DNA from: Chondrilla cf. caribensis
Taxonomy: Eukaryota > Porifera > Demospongiae > Chondrillida > Chondrillidae
NCBI GenBank assembly: GCA_964020155.1
Contig: OZ026554.1
Coordinates: forward strand, 1,665,747 to 1,729,746
Length of the DNA: 64,000 nucleotides
Direction: 5' to 3'
Shown: piece after piece, positions 32,994-45,749 of the stretch
How the letters are laid out: every line of letters begins with the position of its first letter
How positions within the stretch are numbered: position 1 is the stretch's first letter
Translations under genes and position numbers: made by a program
The notes under the pieces: generated by a model
What the model saw: only the letters and a program-made list of their open reading frames with translations
Told to the model about the DNA's origin: nothing
Databases searched by the model: none

Positions 32994-34859
32994 ATGGCGT
33001 TTCATTGTGCTCGAATACTAATCAGCGTCCTTGCTTTTTCAACTGCTGGCGTCCCTCTCATCGAATGTGTTGATTATAAATACGAGAAACAGAATTTCAT
33101 ATCGCCCATTAGTGACCCTGAAGCTGTTTTTGACGGTAAGAAATAGCAACATTGGTGGATTAGTTATGTCAATTATCAGTTTATGTGGGACAACACTGCA
33201 TACTCTACCGGGGGTCGAACATGCGTATGCATGCATGCATGGATAGGATTGATATGCTGATTTTAGACCAAGACTTCAGATTAGCTCTTTCAGGCCGATA
33301 GAGGAATGCACGCACTTATAGCAGTGTGTGTATAAGGGGAGACAGGTGGCCTAGGGAGGGAGCTAACATAAACCTGATGGGTAATCTTGAAACCATACCC
33401 ACTCAACTGTCGGAATGTTGTCATAATGGCAGATTTGCTTTGGGTTTGAGGCAATAGATAGCAATCTTGGAATGTGTGCACTTTTGCAGTGTTTCAAAAT
33501 GCAATCATATTAACTGTCTTTTCACACATTGTACATTTCCACCCCATGTTTGCAGGTAAAATAAGGGAAACCAGTGATGGTCGGTTCAAAGCTTACATGA
33601 TTCCTCCGTTTAAGACAAACCACGCCTCTTTCTTGGAGCTCCTCCCAAACGGAGACATGTTGCTTGCTTGGTTCAGTGGTGAAAAGGAAGGAAAGAATGA
33701 CGTATCGATTGTCATCTCTCGTCTGAAGAACGGTACGGATCAGTGGAGCAAGGCCACTCTGGTAGCTCGCAGGGAAGGCTACTCCAACCAGAACCCTGTG
33801 CTGTATTATGACAACAAGACCAAGATACTGCATCTCTTCCACTCACAGCAACCTGCTTCAATAGATTCTTCCTATGATGACTATCTGAAGCTCCCAGAAT
33901 ATCTAGCCAACGTTTGGACCCAAAACTCCACAGACATGGGAATGACTTGGTCCCCACCGTATGATGTATTCAGTAAGAATGCATCATTTGATCGTAATCG
34001 CGTGTTCCACCGACTCAATGGAGAGTGGGCCCTACCCATGTACTATGCTGGTTAGCTGATTTTGTGTTGTCCATATGCTGTGTAGAATGTAGTACTCTTA
34101 GTCGATAATCTATGCAAGATAATTCTTATCATGATACAATATGTGCAGATTAATACATTTTACTCAAGTTATAACTTATGCTCTCTCATGTCCCTATCAA
34201 AATGTGCAGTAATGAGGACAGTGACAATTCTTGCCATTGGATAGATATTTATTAATTTTATGGTTTAATCTCTCTATTGAAATAGATATCTACAATTTTG
34301 TCTATCATTATTGTTAATTTTTATTCTTCTAAAATTAGTAACTGGAGACAACAATCAATATTCTGTATTCAAGAGCACCACTGATGGTATCCTGTGGAAG
34401 GAAACTGTGTTCAATGACAGTTTTTATCTGGTGCAGCCCAGTGTCATCAGACCCCTGCCTGGCCAACCCAACCTCATTGTATTTTACAGAGACAGAAGAC
34501 AGCAAAACATCTACAAAGCCTTCTCCACTGACGATGGGAACACCTGGACTGCACCAGAGGCAACATCTCTGCCCAACAACAACGCCGGTATTCAGGCTCG
34601 CACCTTGATGAACCAGCACATCGTACTGGTGTACAACCCAACACATGAAGATCGCCATCCCCTGCGAATATCTCTATCTGTGGATGGTGGTAAGACATGG
34701 CCTTACTCCAGAGACCTTGAGTCAGGGAAAGGTCCAGAGTACAGTTATCCTTGTATCCTGCAGACGTCGGACGAGTATATTCATGTCTCCTATACATTCA
34801 ATCGAGATACTATCAAATATGTAAAATTCAAAGAGGACTGGATCATGAGTAAAGTGTGA
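32994..34859 (+). CDS. Sialidase-like BNR-repeat protein 3
   Basis: Exons 32994-33135, 33556-34050 and 34339-34859 give 385 aa. The ATG at 32994 is chosen because a signal peptide (MAFHCARILISVLAFSTAG) follows at once; an in-frame ATG at 32961 would overlap the cacgtg site and add a hydrophilic leader. The mature N-terminus is longer than in the paralogues. The variable loop after HSQQP is also longer (ASIDSSYDDYLKLPEY). The Asp-boxes and NNNAGIQARTL core are intact. The donor after exon 2 is gttagc, a weak but usable site; reading through would stop at once. Confidence 0.86.
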
Positions 34860-34929
34860 TTTTGTTATGTACCCTGTGTGTAGAGTTATAAACTAAATGG
34901 CGCCACTTTAGGCATATCACCTGACAAAA

Positions 34930-36899
34930 ATGGCCGTCGCGTTTCCTGTGGCTAAGCTGTGCTTACCGGTCTTCCTTGCTTTCATAATTGGAACTTGTGC
35001 ACTTCATTTAGAGGAACCCATAGCGACCTACGACGGTAAGTTTGAAAAAATGAACTCAAACGTTACTGCATGATCATCTGTTTCTTTGTCTATCTGCTTT
35101 TGGCGCCCTACATGCAAACTAAATTACTGTAGAATTGTACACACGCCTTCCAATTACAGCCCGAGTTATCACTCCACTTCTTTCCTTGTAGGTAAGGTTA
35201 GGCCAACCGGGGACGGGCGGTTCGAGGCGTACATGATCCCACCCTTCCAATCCAACCACGCCTCTTTCTTGGAGCTCCTCCCAAGCGGAGACATGTTGCT
35301 GGCTTGGTTCAGCGGTACCAAGGAAGGAGCAAACGGGGTGTCTATCGTGGTATCCCGTCTCCCCAACGGTACGGACCAGTGGAGCAAGGCGGGAGTGGTC
35401 TCTCGTAGAGATGGCTACTCCAACCAAAACCCTGTCCTCTTCTACGATAACCGAACAAAGATCACGCACCTCTTCCACTCCCAGCAACCCGCTGCCAAGT
35501 TTTCTTCACAGGTTGGTCCTGCCCGTGTGTCAGCAGAATACGATGCTAAAATATGGACACTGAACTCCACGGACATGGGGTCTACATGGTCTCCTCCATA
35601 TGAGCAGTTCAGCAAAGACGGGTCGTTTGACAGAAATCGAGTTGTTCGTCGGCTTGATGGTGACTGGATGTTACCTATGTACTATGCAGGTGCGATTGTG
35701 TGGAGTGAAGAGCATACATGGTTGTTGGAGGGGTGATTGAGGGGTGGGTGTGTTCCAATTTCTATTTCCTTGGAGCTGGTACTGAGTTGAAATGTTAGAT
35801 GTAACGAACCCAAACAAACTATTTTCAGATTAAAAAAAGGTGTTGTTATCTGTACTTACCTACATCCTGCAGTACTTGTCTTGGTATGGCCAAGTAACCA
35901 TTTAGGTTTACAACTATCTCAGGTATTCCATATGCACCCATGTACGAAGGTTGCTTATAATCATGGATCCTCTAGTTATAATAGTTTGTGTTCATTCATT
36001 TAAGATGTCTAGCTTATCTCTCTTGAAACAGTAGTCTTCTTTGACGTGCTGTACAGCTGATATCTGAATGCTGTATGTCATTCAGTAATTCCATGCTGAG
36101 TACTAGACACCCAATGGACTTGATATGGAGTCGTGATTGTCCTTTCAACATTTCAGGTACTGCCAAAGTATAAAATAAAACTCATTCATCAAAGGTTGTG
36201 GGTGATAAAGTGGGAGTGGCTTCCTGATGTACCTACCCAATTACTTCCTGTGTTTGCCCTATAACGACAATCAGATTTAAAATGGAAATTACCTGATTAA
36301 TCGTCCCAGCGCTGCTATATGTATACCAGTAGCTATGTAATTCCCAGTATATTCAACATTGATTTTGCATTTGTGTTGCAGTTCATGAAGACAAGGACCA
36401 GACGTCGAGTGTGCAGAGAACCACCAATGGGACTATGTGGAAGGAGTACCCCATGAAGGACAGCAACTACCTGGTCCAGCCCAGTGTCATCAGACCCATT
36501 CCGGGTAAAGAGACTCTCTTTGTGTACTTGAGGGACCGAAGGGCCGGTCATATCTACAAATCTGAGTCAGCTGATGATGGAGAGAAGTGGTCGAGCCCTG
36601 AGAAAACAGAGTTCCCCAACAACAACGCTGGTATTCAGGCTCGCACCTTGCTGAACCAGCACATCGTATTGGTGTACAACCCAACCAATCACGCACGCCA
36701 TCCCATCCGTATTTCCCTATCCGAGGATGGGGGTAAGACATGGCCGTATTACAGGGATCTGGAGTCAGGGGATGGTCCAGAGTACAGCTATCCTTGTATC
36801 CTGCAGACGTCGGACGAGTACATTCATGTCTCCTATACATACAACAGGGACACCATCAAGTACGTCAAGTTCATGGAAGACTGGATAATGAAAAAGTAG
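34930..36899 (+). CDS. Sialidase-like BNR-repeat protein 4
   Basis: Exons 34930-35035, 35192-35689 and 36382-36899 give 373 aa. The signal peptide is MAVAFPVAKLCLPVFLAFII. It is the most diverged of the three-exon copies: KVRPTGDGRFEAYMIPPF, VSRLPNGTDQWSKAGVV, and a loop with FSSQVGPARVSAEYD. The Asp-boxes are STDMGSTW, SADDGEKW and SEDGGKTW. Intron 2 is about 690 bp with no obvious repeat. It starts 71 bp after the stop of gene 3, so gene 3's 3' UTR and gene 4's promoter are compressed. An E-box variant (cacctg) lies just before the ATG. Confidence 0.86.
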
Positions 36900-37346
36900 C
36901 TACAGACTATATATCACCTGTTGTACTGGAGAATTTTAGCATAATGTGATATTGTACGTTTAGATTTTTGTCTCTATTTGTGTCTATACTTGGCCATGCC
37001 ATAATACCAATTACAATGTGAATACTTGATGTTTTGACGTGTTTGTATATACAATTTATTACATGTATAGTTAAATATACGACATACATCACTGTATAAC
37101 TGCCTATCTACATTTTTATAATAGTTTCCTACACCTACGTATGTATATATAGATATATAGATAGATAGATAGATATACGTAAGTAATCATGCATATGTTA
37201 TATGTACATTACATTTGTACTCATACATGTACATATAGTATACACCTTTACAGGATCATATAATATGACAATAAGCAGTTATATATAGGATAACTACATG
37301 GTAATAGCATATCACTGTATTTTGAACTGTTGGAAAAGTTCTCAGA
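36900..37346. other. AT-rich convergent intergenic region
   Basis: It lies between sialidase-4 (plus) and the roadblock gene (minus), whose 3' ends face each other. A short (GATA)n tract sits near 37150. No gene is seen. Confidence 0.5.
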
Positions 37347-40012
37347 TCATGCTGCTGTTGGGTTCTGCACCACTATCAGGAGGTAGTCCTTCTCTGTGTG
37401 GGGGGATGAAGAGGCAGTAGTAGAAGGTAGAATAAAGACCCCATAATAATGCATATTATACTACTAATACATTACACTATTGGCATACAACATAGCTACT
37501 CCATGTCTTGGAGAACATTATAATATGGCAAAAGAAACCTGAGAGGAGTGAAACGCTAAAGTGTGTATGTATTTCTTGTGTTGGTCTCATACTCAGCCAA
37601 TATAAATTTTACATGCTTACAAGCTCCACAAAACAACTTGAAAGACTGCTGTCCTTGTGTATGCAGAGTGCATAAGGATGCAGGAAAATGTATGGTTATG
37701 AGGCTATCATTATACAAACCTGAACTGCTAGCAGTGTACAAAACTACATAGTCCTACTCAACCATCCGACCTACAACACAACACAATGGGTACTAAGAAC
37801 AGCAGATCTAACTGGCTGGACTGCCAATAAGGTGTGGGCCAATATGGCCAATGATGATCACATTTGAGTACCAACAACATGAATGCAAACATGCACATAT
37901 GCACATAAGTGTGTACGCATGTACATAGTACTATGTACGGTACTTTCAGTAAAAAAGTGAACGTACTACGGGTTGCCTACGGATGAACGGACGTGTTAAG
38001 TACGGTTTACCTACGTGTTGATACCTACGGGATACGTACGGGTTGTTAAATTTCTGGAGAAAGTGATAATCGAAAGAAATGCAGACCTAAAGCGCCCCTT
38101 CACCTGTACAAGAAATCCAGAAACCTTCTTTCGTGAGAAGAGTAACGTCTGTTGGAAAGATCGTCCTCGTCAGAATCCCGCTCGGTTGATTCGAACTCGT
38201 TTAAGGCAGAGATGAGCCTTCGCCCGGCAAAAAAGTGTCCGAGAGCGACAGCGGTAAGTCTAAAAGGTTAGAAAACCATGTAATTTCGAATATTCCGTGC
38301 TAATCCTCTGTTTCCGAAAGATTAGCACTCGAATTCGCTGGTATACATCGGTCGAATAAGCCATTTTTCTTCGTCTCGCGGAATCAAATCACACCGTCGT
38401 TGCGCAAGAATTATGACGTATCATTGTCACCTTCGCCTAAAGTAATTATCACTTGCTGAAGAATGCAGTAGAAGTACGGGTCACTCATTTACGGGTTACG
38501 GACGTGTCGACTACGTACGGTTAAAATACGGGTACGGGTACGCCCGTAGTACGTTCAGTTTTTTACTGAAAGTACCGTATATGGTTAATAACTGCAAACA
38601 ACAGAAGGGCGTGAAAGCAATGAATTAGGTTTACCTGACCTACATTCCGAACTCCATGTGCCATGCTTCATACTCACCTGGTGCTATCATAATTTCATGC
38701 TTTTTTGTTCTGACTCTCAAAAACGTAAGGTCATTCTGACAAAGACACAAAATAAACAAGCATCACCAACACAATGAGAATGTACTAGTATGTATATACA
38801 TATCTACACACGTAACGTATGTATGTATGCATGTATATATGTACAAAGTATACATACGTGTACGTAGGTAGCCACTGTTATCAGAGAACATTAAACTCAG
38901 CAACGAGTAAATCTTATATTGTAGTACTCTGCGTGTACACGTAAGAAGGTTCATATGCACATACATACCTGGGGGTCTATATCCCTGACGGTACTCCGTG
39001 CCTTTGAAGTCAACTGATGGATGAGCCCTGCATATGTCACCGTTGTGGAATTGTCCATTGTTGTACGAATGGGAATCCCTAAGGAATGACATCACAGACT
39101 TATGAATCAATGCTTGGTTGTGGGCTTCAATTCACTAAAGCAGTTGGGTAGAAAGGGTTACTTTGGGGTATCTGACTATTACGTAATTCCCCATGTGCAT
39201 TCTCAGCTATTCATTTGAATTTGTGTCAATGATATCTCCACACTTAGAAGATTGAACAGTGAGAGATACTTAACCATAGTTCCATTACATCAAAGATTGA
39301 AGGAGATCGTCCCAACTTACCCTACGTTAACTTATGCACTAGTATGATGCCTTGTTATGTGCCTACATACACATACGTACGTACATTGTTATCACTAAGG
39401 TTTGCCAGGAAAACAGTGGGTTGTTATCCCAGGATACTAAAGAAATCACACGATTCAAGCAATATGTGAATAGTGATTGATCTTGGTTGTGGACAGTTCC
39501 CTGGGAGAGTAATACTACTATGGCAATGTTGTTTTTAGTGGCTGTCAATCTGAATATCAATCACAAAGAGATTTCAGTTGGTTATTAGTCCACAAGTACA
39601 ATCCATAGTATCAGCTTGGATACTCGAAGTTCGAGTATCTATGATATCACATACGTACGTATGTACGCATACATATACGGATGTATTAAGATTACCAATT
39701 TACTCATTATCACGATCTGGAATTGCACTCCCAACTCCTTAATAATTGGAGATTGACGTGAGAGAAATACATAAAAGACAATGAAAGATCAAACTGTTCG
39801 ACCAAATCACAGTGTTATATATAGGATCCGGTTATATCCACACAAATTCAAATTATGTTACGTTTACCTTCTTGATTGACAACGATGACTCCAATCACTC
39901 CCTTATGAGACTGAACCCGCTTCAGCGTTTCTTCAACCTCTGCCTGTAAGTAGAAGAACATCTATAAAGCGTAAAAATGACAAGAAATGTATATCGTTCC
40001 GGAACCCACCAT
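37347..40012 (-). CDS. DYNLRB1: Dynein light chain roadblock-type
   Basis: Exons 40010-40012 (start codon only), 39868-39943, 38969-39078, 38678-38735 and 37347-37393 give 97 aa; human DYNLRB1 has 96. Seen: [20 protein letters not shown], then [37 protein letters not shown] and [15 protein letters not shown]. Known role: a light chain bound to the intermediate chain of cytoplasmic dynein, used in cargo transport. All phases agree. Exon 1 contributes only ATG, directly followed by a gtgggt donor. The start lies 57 bp from the divergent TMEM143 start, so the two probably share a promoter. Intron 4 carries a 644-bp inverted-repeat element. Confidence 0.93.
37936..38579. mobile_element. 644-bp element with 37-bp terminal inverted repeats
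   Basis: The left end tacggtactttcagtaaaaa and the right end ttttttactgaaagtaccgt pair over 37 bp with one mismatch. Sub-terminal cgtactacggg repeats are also present. There is no transposase-length ORF. It sits in intron 4 of the roadblock gene. TA is a possible target duplication. Confidence 0.85.
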
Positions 40013-40069
40013 CTTTGTTCTCTAGTTGCCAAGACACACAGTCTACGGGAATTCCCCGCATCTGACAAA

Positions 40070-42258
40070 ATGGCCGTCCGGTATGCTGCTGTACGAGTAA
40101 GATTCGACCAACTGTCGGTTATTTTCAGTTATGGCAACCCTCCACGAAAACTCTCAGATAACCCCACTAAATACTTATCCCGGAATGTTTTTTGTAGTAC
40201 CAAAGGCTACGCCACCGCTGTACAGGCTGGTGGAGGAAACGCGAGCGATCAAAGCGCTGTCATAACAAAGGACGATCTACCTAGGAATGAACGATATATT
40301 CCAGTGACAAGAAGAGCGCTTGTTCGAAGTTTCATGGAAGATCAATCCCTACTGACCGGTACGGAGAGAGATAACTTTGCGGAGTTCGCTGCTTCTTTGG
40401 ACGCTTACATTTATCAGAAATTCTACCAAATGTTGGACGAAATGAAGGTGAGACGCCCCCCAATTGGGGGAGGTAACATTTATAGTTGGATATGTAGCCA
40501 TACGTACGCACACCTGTCAATGTGTCTCAGTACTGTGCTTGAGAGTATAGCAATTGTATGCGTGTACTACGTATGTACATTCAATGTATACGCGTATTTA
40601 CTTCAGTTGGTGTACTGTGTAGTGCAGTTAATCTTTTTTACAATGTCACTCTTTGTGACTGTAGTCCCTTTATCACGTATATATGAATATACCACCACAG
40701 AGCCCTCTCTCACAAACTATGAATTGAGTTAATTTCAATAAGGATACCCTTTCTTTGCCCCAATTGTTGACATCACTACTGTGCTAACAATAGTGTATAT
40801 AGCAAAGTATATCTGAATTGGAAAAGCCTCTGTAATAAGGACATGCATCTCCAAAAACGTCCTCATTAGACAGTTTCCACTGTATGGTTTTGGTTATGGT
40901 ATGTTTTTCCACATCAAGGTGTTAGTTACCAATTCTGTACCAGTGGGTGGGAAATCACCATAGTAACTAACCACAAGCCATGTACGTACGTACAAGGTCC
41001 TTTAAGGTTAGAGGGGGTCGTGTCCTCTTTGGTTGCCACCATGATCTGTCTTGATCCAGCTCACCAACCAATGCAAGAAGTGGGAGACATACACATGTAT
41101 CAATTCTGTACGTATGTATTGTCCACAGTCCATGTCTGAACATCAGTCACCTAATGGTTTATCTCTTCATTGCAGTCTCTGTTTGACCACTTGGATCCTG
41201 ACAAGGACACCATCAAGACCAAGAGCTTCACCAGACAGCAGCTACTGGACAACGAATATTGGCTGCTTCACAAGATCAGTGAGATAGTGAACCTTGCCAA
41301 CTATACTGAGATCCCTCCCTCCAGGTTGGCGGTCGTGCTGCAGGAGCGAGAATCAAGTGGTCTGTGTGTGTCTGTTGATCTCGAGAAATACGAAGTTCTG
41401 AGAGTGTGGGCAAGGGGTAAGAAGCCCATGAAGAACTCCGTTACGGGGAGACTGGGCGAGTTTGTTGGTCTGAAGAAGGACAGCAACAACTATAGCTACA
41501 CTAGAGTGATGCTGGCACTGAGAAAGAAGGGCGAGTCGATGTTGAGACTGAAAATCTTCAAGGATGTTCCCTGTGGTCAACTGCAGCAACTCTTCCCCGG
41601 GGAGAAGATCGGGATGGCGGGTAGGGACACCATGCTCATAGTCAGCTCCGCGGCACTGGTCACCATCAGTGGAGCGGCCAAGCTGATCTCCACTGTGTCC
41701 ACCTACAATGCCTCCTTCTCGGTGGCCGTTATGGCCCTGTTCAGTCTCTTTGGGTTTCACACTTGGTTGAGGTACTCCTCCAAACGTAACAAGTACCTCG
41801 CTAATCACTCAAGGTTCCTGTTCTATAAAGCCGTAGCACACAACCGAGGCGTCCTCACACTCCTCATAGACAGAGCACAGGATGAAGAGTTTAAGGAGAT
41901 GCTGCTGGCGTATATGTTCGCTCTGGCTGTCCCCAATCGTCGTGGTGTACCAGGAACAGTACACGGCACTGCTCCCCCTCGATACCACAACCACAACAGT
42001 CTCCAGGAGGCAGTGGAGAGGTGGCTCAAGATCAAGTTTGACCTTGTGGTGCGCTATGACCACAGAGCAGCCATCGAGAGTTTGGAGGCTTCGGGATTGA
42101 TAGTGCAACACCAAGATGGCCGACTGCAAGCAACTGAAATGGAGGAGGCTCTGAAAATCCTCCCTCATCCCCTGCTAACGTGGAGTGGGCTGGCCAAAGT
42201 GAGGGACAGCCAGTCAGCAGAGGACGAAGAAATCGATAAAATGAAAGAAGTCATTTAA
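40070..42258 (+). CDS. TMEM143: TMEM143-like mitochondrial protein (DUF3754)
   Basis: Exons 40070-40447 and 41176-42258 join in phase 0 to give 486 aa; human TMEM143 has 459. The first 50 residues are Arg-rich and lack acidic residues early (MAVRYAAVRVRF), as in a mitochondrial presequence. Then comes the DUF3754 start (RYIPVTRRALVRSF...LDAYIYQKFYQMLDEMK). In exon 2, LFDHLDPDKDT and two hydrophobic segments (TMLIVSSAALVTISGAA and FSVAVMALFSLFGF) are followed by the conserved KRNKYLANHSRFLFYKAVAHNRG. Molecular role is not established in the family. It is transcribed away from the roadblock gene. Intron 1 (728 bp) ends with a cattgcag acceptor. Confidence 0.9.
40819..40882. mobile_element. Short palindromic MITE remnant in TMEM143 intron
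   Basis: The arms ggaaaagcctctgtaataagg and cctcattagacagtttcc pair imperfectly around a 15-bp loop. The right side ends ccactgta like the MITEs above. Confidence 0.4.
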
Positions 42259-42548
42259 TCTTTGAAATACTTTTTGCAATGTGTATGTTTATAATATTAA
42301 TATTATGGTGACATCCATGTTATTAATCATGTATATTATATATTAATATTATGTATATGTACAAATACTCACCATGTGATGTGTATTAATGTGTGCACGT
42401 AGTCATTTACAGGATATTAAAATTATTGATGAAATAATGCAATTGAAATGTTACATGATATTAATTTTGATTTGATCATGACTTGCAACGACGACACGTT
42501 CACAAATGCACAGTGTGTACCCGTGTGCAAGCAAAAGTATAAATTTCT

Positions 42549-44725
42549 CTACTTGTCTGCGGTTGGTCCATAATAGTCCCACACTTCTGGTGTGATGTAC
42601 TCTTTAACCATTTCACAGCTGGCCCTCCACAAGGCCTCTTGGTGGGCTTCATTCCTGCAAAGAAAGATACTGTAATTAATACATACGAAATGCTTGTGGG
42701 TATAAGCTATACAGAGCTACATGCGTAGATTTATACACATTCATATACAACTAATATCATGTATAAAACTCTAACATACACAAAATTAAACTCTAGATAT
42801 GGGGCAATGCAATAATATCATAACCTGTAACAATAAACAGGCTAGTCCTTTGTAAAAATTTGAGTGATTGTTATATGCCACTGCAGACAGCATAAGGTAA
42901 TTGATTGATTTATTGGCAGGTCAGTGAGCAAGTGTAAAGTGTGTGTATCTGCTTGTGTGTGCGTGTGTGTGTGTGTGTGTGTGTGCGTGTGTGTGAATGG
43001 AACATGATCAAATACTGGTCCAGTGATAAGAATTATATATGGGGATCGCAGTACAGTTCAGTGCCGTTATAGTCATGGGTCTCACTGTGCTGTCAGAGAA
43101 GGTGCTTTCACCACGCAGTCACTGTAGTATGCTCCGTCTTCTTTATTCAGTTCTGGATTGACTGCAGCATTGAGTGTGGTGGCAGCTCCCTTCTTGCAGT
43201 TACGACGAAATCCTAAAGCAGTTTCAAAGACACAGTATGTGTACGTTAGGGTGTGTATGTAAACAATGCACATACTTGTACACATGTGAGAGAGATAGAG
43301 AAATATAGTTTTTCACAATATTTGAAGATTTTGCTACCATTGTGATTGTCACTTAGCAGGACTTCACACACCCCACACACAAACCCCTGCCCCCCACACA
43401 CACTATGCTATCTTTATTGCTCACCTATAACTTTATCTAAAGATACATAGAGTGACAATAAGGTGTTCTGTGTGCCTCGAAACAACTCTGAAGCAACCTA
43501 AAAGTATAAAAGAATTGAGAAGAATTGTGTACAAGGGTGATGGTAACTAAGCAACATAATTATATTCATAGCGTACTGATCCTGGGGTGAGTGAAGACAC
43601 AGTAATCTTCTTCCCAAGAAGTCTTCTTTGAAGAGCACAAGCGGTCATTATCTGAAAGCAATGCAACAAACAAGGTCTAATGAAGTACACTATTGAGCCA
43701 TCATAATCATCCATTTGCACTTGTTATAGGAACAAACATTGGATCACACAATTACACTGTATCACATGAACACACAGCAGTGCACATATACATGAGCTGT
43801 AAGTCATGTTACAATGTGAGCACGCATGTGCATCCACATGTGTGTGTGCATTTTTGTGTGTGTGTGGGGGGGGGGGGGGGAGTCCCACTGGTAGCAAACT
43901 TTGAACAATGTGAAAACTGAGGTGCTCAGCTCAATTAAATTAGATGGTATGGTACGAGTAAATGTTCATTCAGCAAGTATAAGACACACCAAATACATCA
44001 CATTCCACATCAAACTTATACAAAAACACACTCAAAACATACAGAACACCACACCTACAGCATTGTACACACAATGGGATAGATATACACATACAAACAT
44101 AAAAAACAAGTTTACGTTATATAACTTTGACTTGCAGTACAAGGTCATGTCCCCGGTATTCTCATTGCCTTCCAAATCGTCTGACTGGAATGTAGCTCTG
44201 CTGTGAACGTGAGAGGCTACAAAGACGATTCTACTGTCCTGGACCACTGGCCTTTGTATCACAGGAAGCAGTTCTAGTGTCAACAGGAAGTGACTGAGAT
44301 GATTGATCTATGAGAGGAAGTGACAGACAGGAAGTGACTGGGAATATTGACCTACATATACACATAACAGGTACAATACAGTACACAAAAGACAAGCATT
44401 CAATGTTAAGTCACTATGTACTCCAGAAGGCAGTCCTAGCCTGGTGAACATCATAGCCATAATGATGCACACAGACAATAGATGAAGTATGCACATAAAT
44501 GTGTGTTAATGTGAAGTGGAATATATACAAAAAATTCATTTATATTCTCGTACGTTGGTACTCCTCCACAGTCACCTGGTTGACATACTTGGAAGTGTAG
44601 TTCATGGCCATCCACAGTCTTACCTACATTCCACGGGTCAGAGCAATAAATGATCAGCCACGAATTGTAGTATTTATTACACTGAACATGAAGGGATTTA
44701 ATGCATTATTTGATCCAGCACTGTA

Positions 44726-44801
<76 letters not shown>

Positions 44802-45427
44802 TGTGCAAAGGTGCATGTGTAAATGAGGGGTGTTACTTGCATATATACACATGATGTATGTTTGTAAGAGATTACAGTATACTACAAACCATCAGACAGT
44901 ATACTACAAACCATCAGACAGTATACTACAAACCATCAGACAGTATACTACAAACCATCAGACAATTACTGCATTGAGAAGCATAGGAAATAGACTTACC
45001 ATATGGAACAGCAGCAATCCCAGCATTATTAATGAGGAGATGAAGAGGAAGTTCTTTCTGTTTGTAGTCTTCAGTGAACTTCTTCACAGATTGGAGATAT
45101 GCCAAGTCCAGAGACATAAACTCAACATTGATGGTCTTGTCTGGATGTTCTTCAGCTACTTCACCGCGCATACGTTCTATGGCCTGGACCATACATATGT
45201 AGAAAGACACTAATCCACAGATATTATTAATAACATAAGGCCATAAATGCTATCTCCACTATACTCACCCCCCTGGCCCTCTCTTCGCTCCTAGACGCTA
45301 TAATAACGCGTGCTCCCAACAAGGCTAGTCCTTTAGCGGTCTCATATCCAATTCCAGTGTTTCCTCCTGTTACTACTGCTACCTTACCACTCTGGTCAGC
45401 TTCGGGATAGGAGAGAAGGGCACCCAT
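42549..45427 (-). CDS. SDR oxidoreductase (WWOX/retinol-dehydrogenase-like), compact paralogue
   Basis: Exons 45269-45427, 45000-45183, 44589-44623, 44116-44307, 43577-43651, 43425-43497, 43086-43212 and 42549-42654 give 316 aa. Seen: TGGNTGIG at 20-27, [11 protein letters not shown]-type INHLSHFLL and the catalytic YCKSK. The usual VSS before it reads VAS, keeping the second serine. It ends [11 protein letters not shown] without the repeat tail of its relative at 6716-28761. Exon sizes 1-5 and 7 are identical between the two genes (159, 184, 35, 192, 75, 127). Substrate unknown. The largest intron is about 420 bp, so the intact structure here shows what the other gene looked like before its intron 5 grew. 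Confidence 0.88.
44728..44812. repeat. (GT)n microsatellite
   Basis: About 80 bp of GT repeat in intron 2 of the compact SDR gene. Confidence 0.9.
44874..44964. repeat. 22-bp tandem repeat, 4 copies
   Basis: Four near-perfect head-to-tail copies of cagtatactacaaaccatca(ga) in intron 2 of the compact SDR gene, 35 bp before the exon 2 border. They have no spacers, so this is a minisatellite. Confidence 0.9.
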
Positions 45428-45475
45428 GTTTAAAAAGTTGCGCAATCATCCACCATGAGACGATGTAATCATAAC

Positions 45476-45519
45476 AATAGACACTCTAAACTACGTAACA
45501 GTGGTTTAGAGTGTCTATT
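45476..45519. other. Perfect 16-bp stem hairpin
   Basis: Arms aatagacactctaaac and gtttagagtgtctatt pair perfectly around a 12-bp loop (tacgtaacagtg). It lies between the SDR start (45427) and the 7TM receptor stop (45750), both on the minus strand. It could be a small-element relic, a terminator-like 3' structure of the receptor mRNA, or a regulatory palindrome. Confidence 0.6.
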
Positions 45520-45749
45520 TATGATGGAATGGACCATGGACTCTAGAATTCGATATCGATCAACTTTGGCGTGTGTCGATATGACTATGCATACGTAAAT
45601 TACTTTTAAACCATTAAGAACCAAGCCAAAAACAACATCATTGAAAGCAAAGACATAGCTAGCTAGATAAACTCAATAAAAGGATAATATAATAATTATA
45701 ATTCTGTAGCAGTTGAGCTTTTTGCTATGTAGCATGAACTAATTGTCAC

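Noticed and set aside
44874..44964. CRISPR-like array
   Set aside because: The four 22-bp units are contiguous with no spacers, in an intron of a eukaryotic gene.
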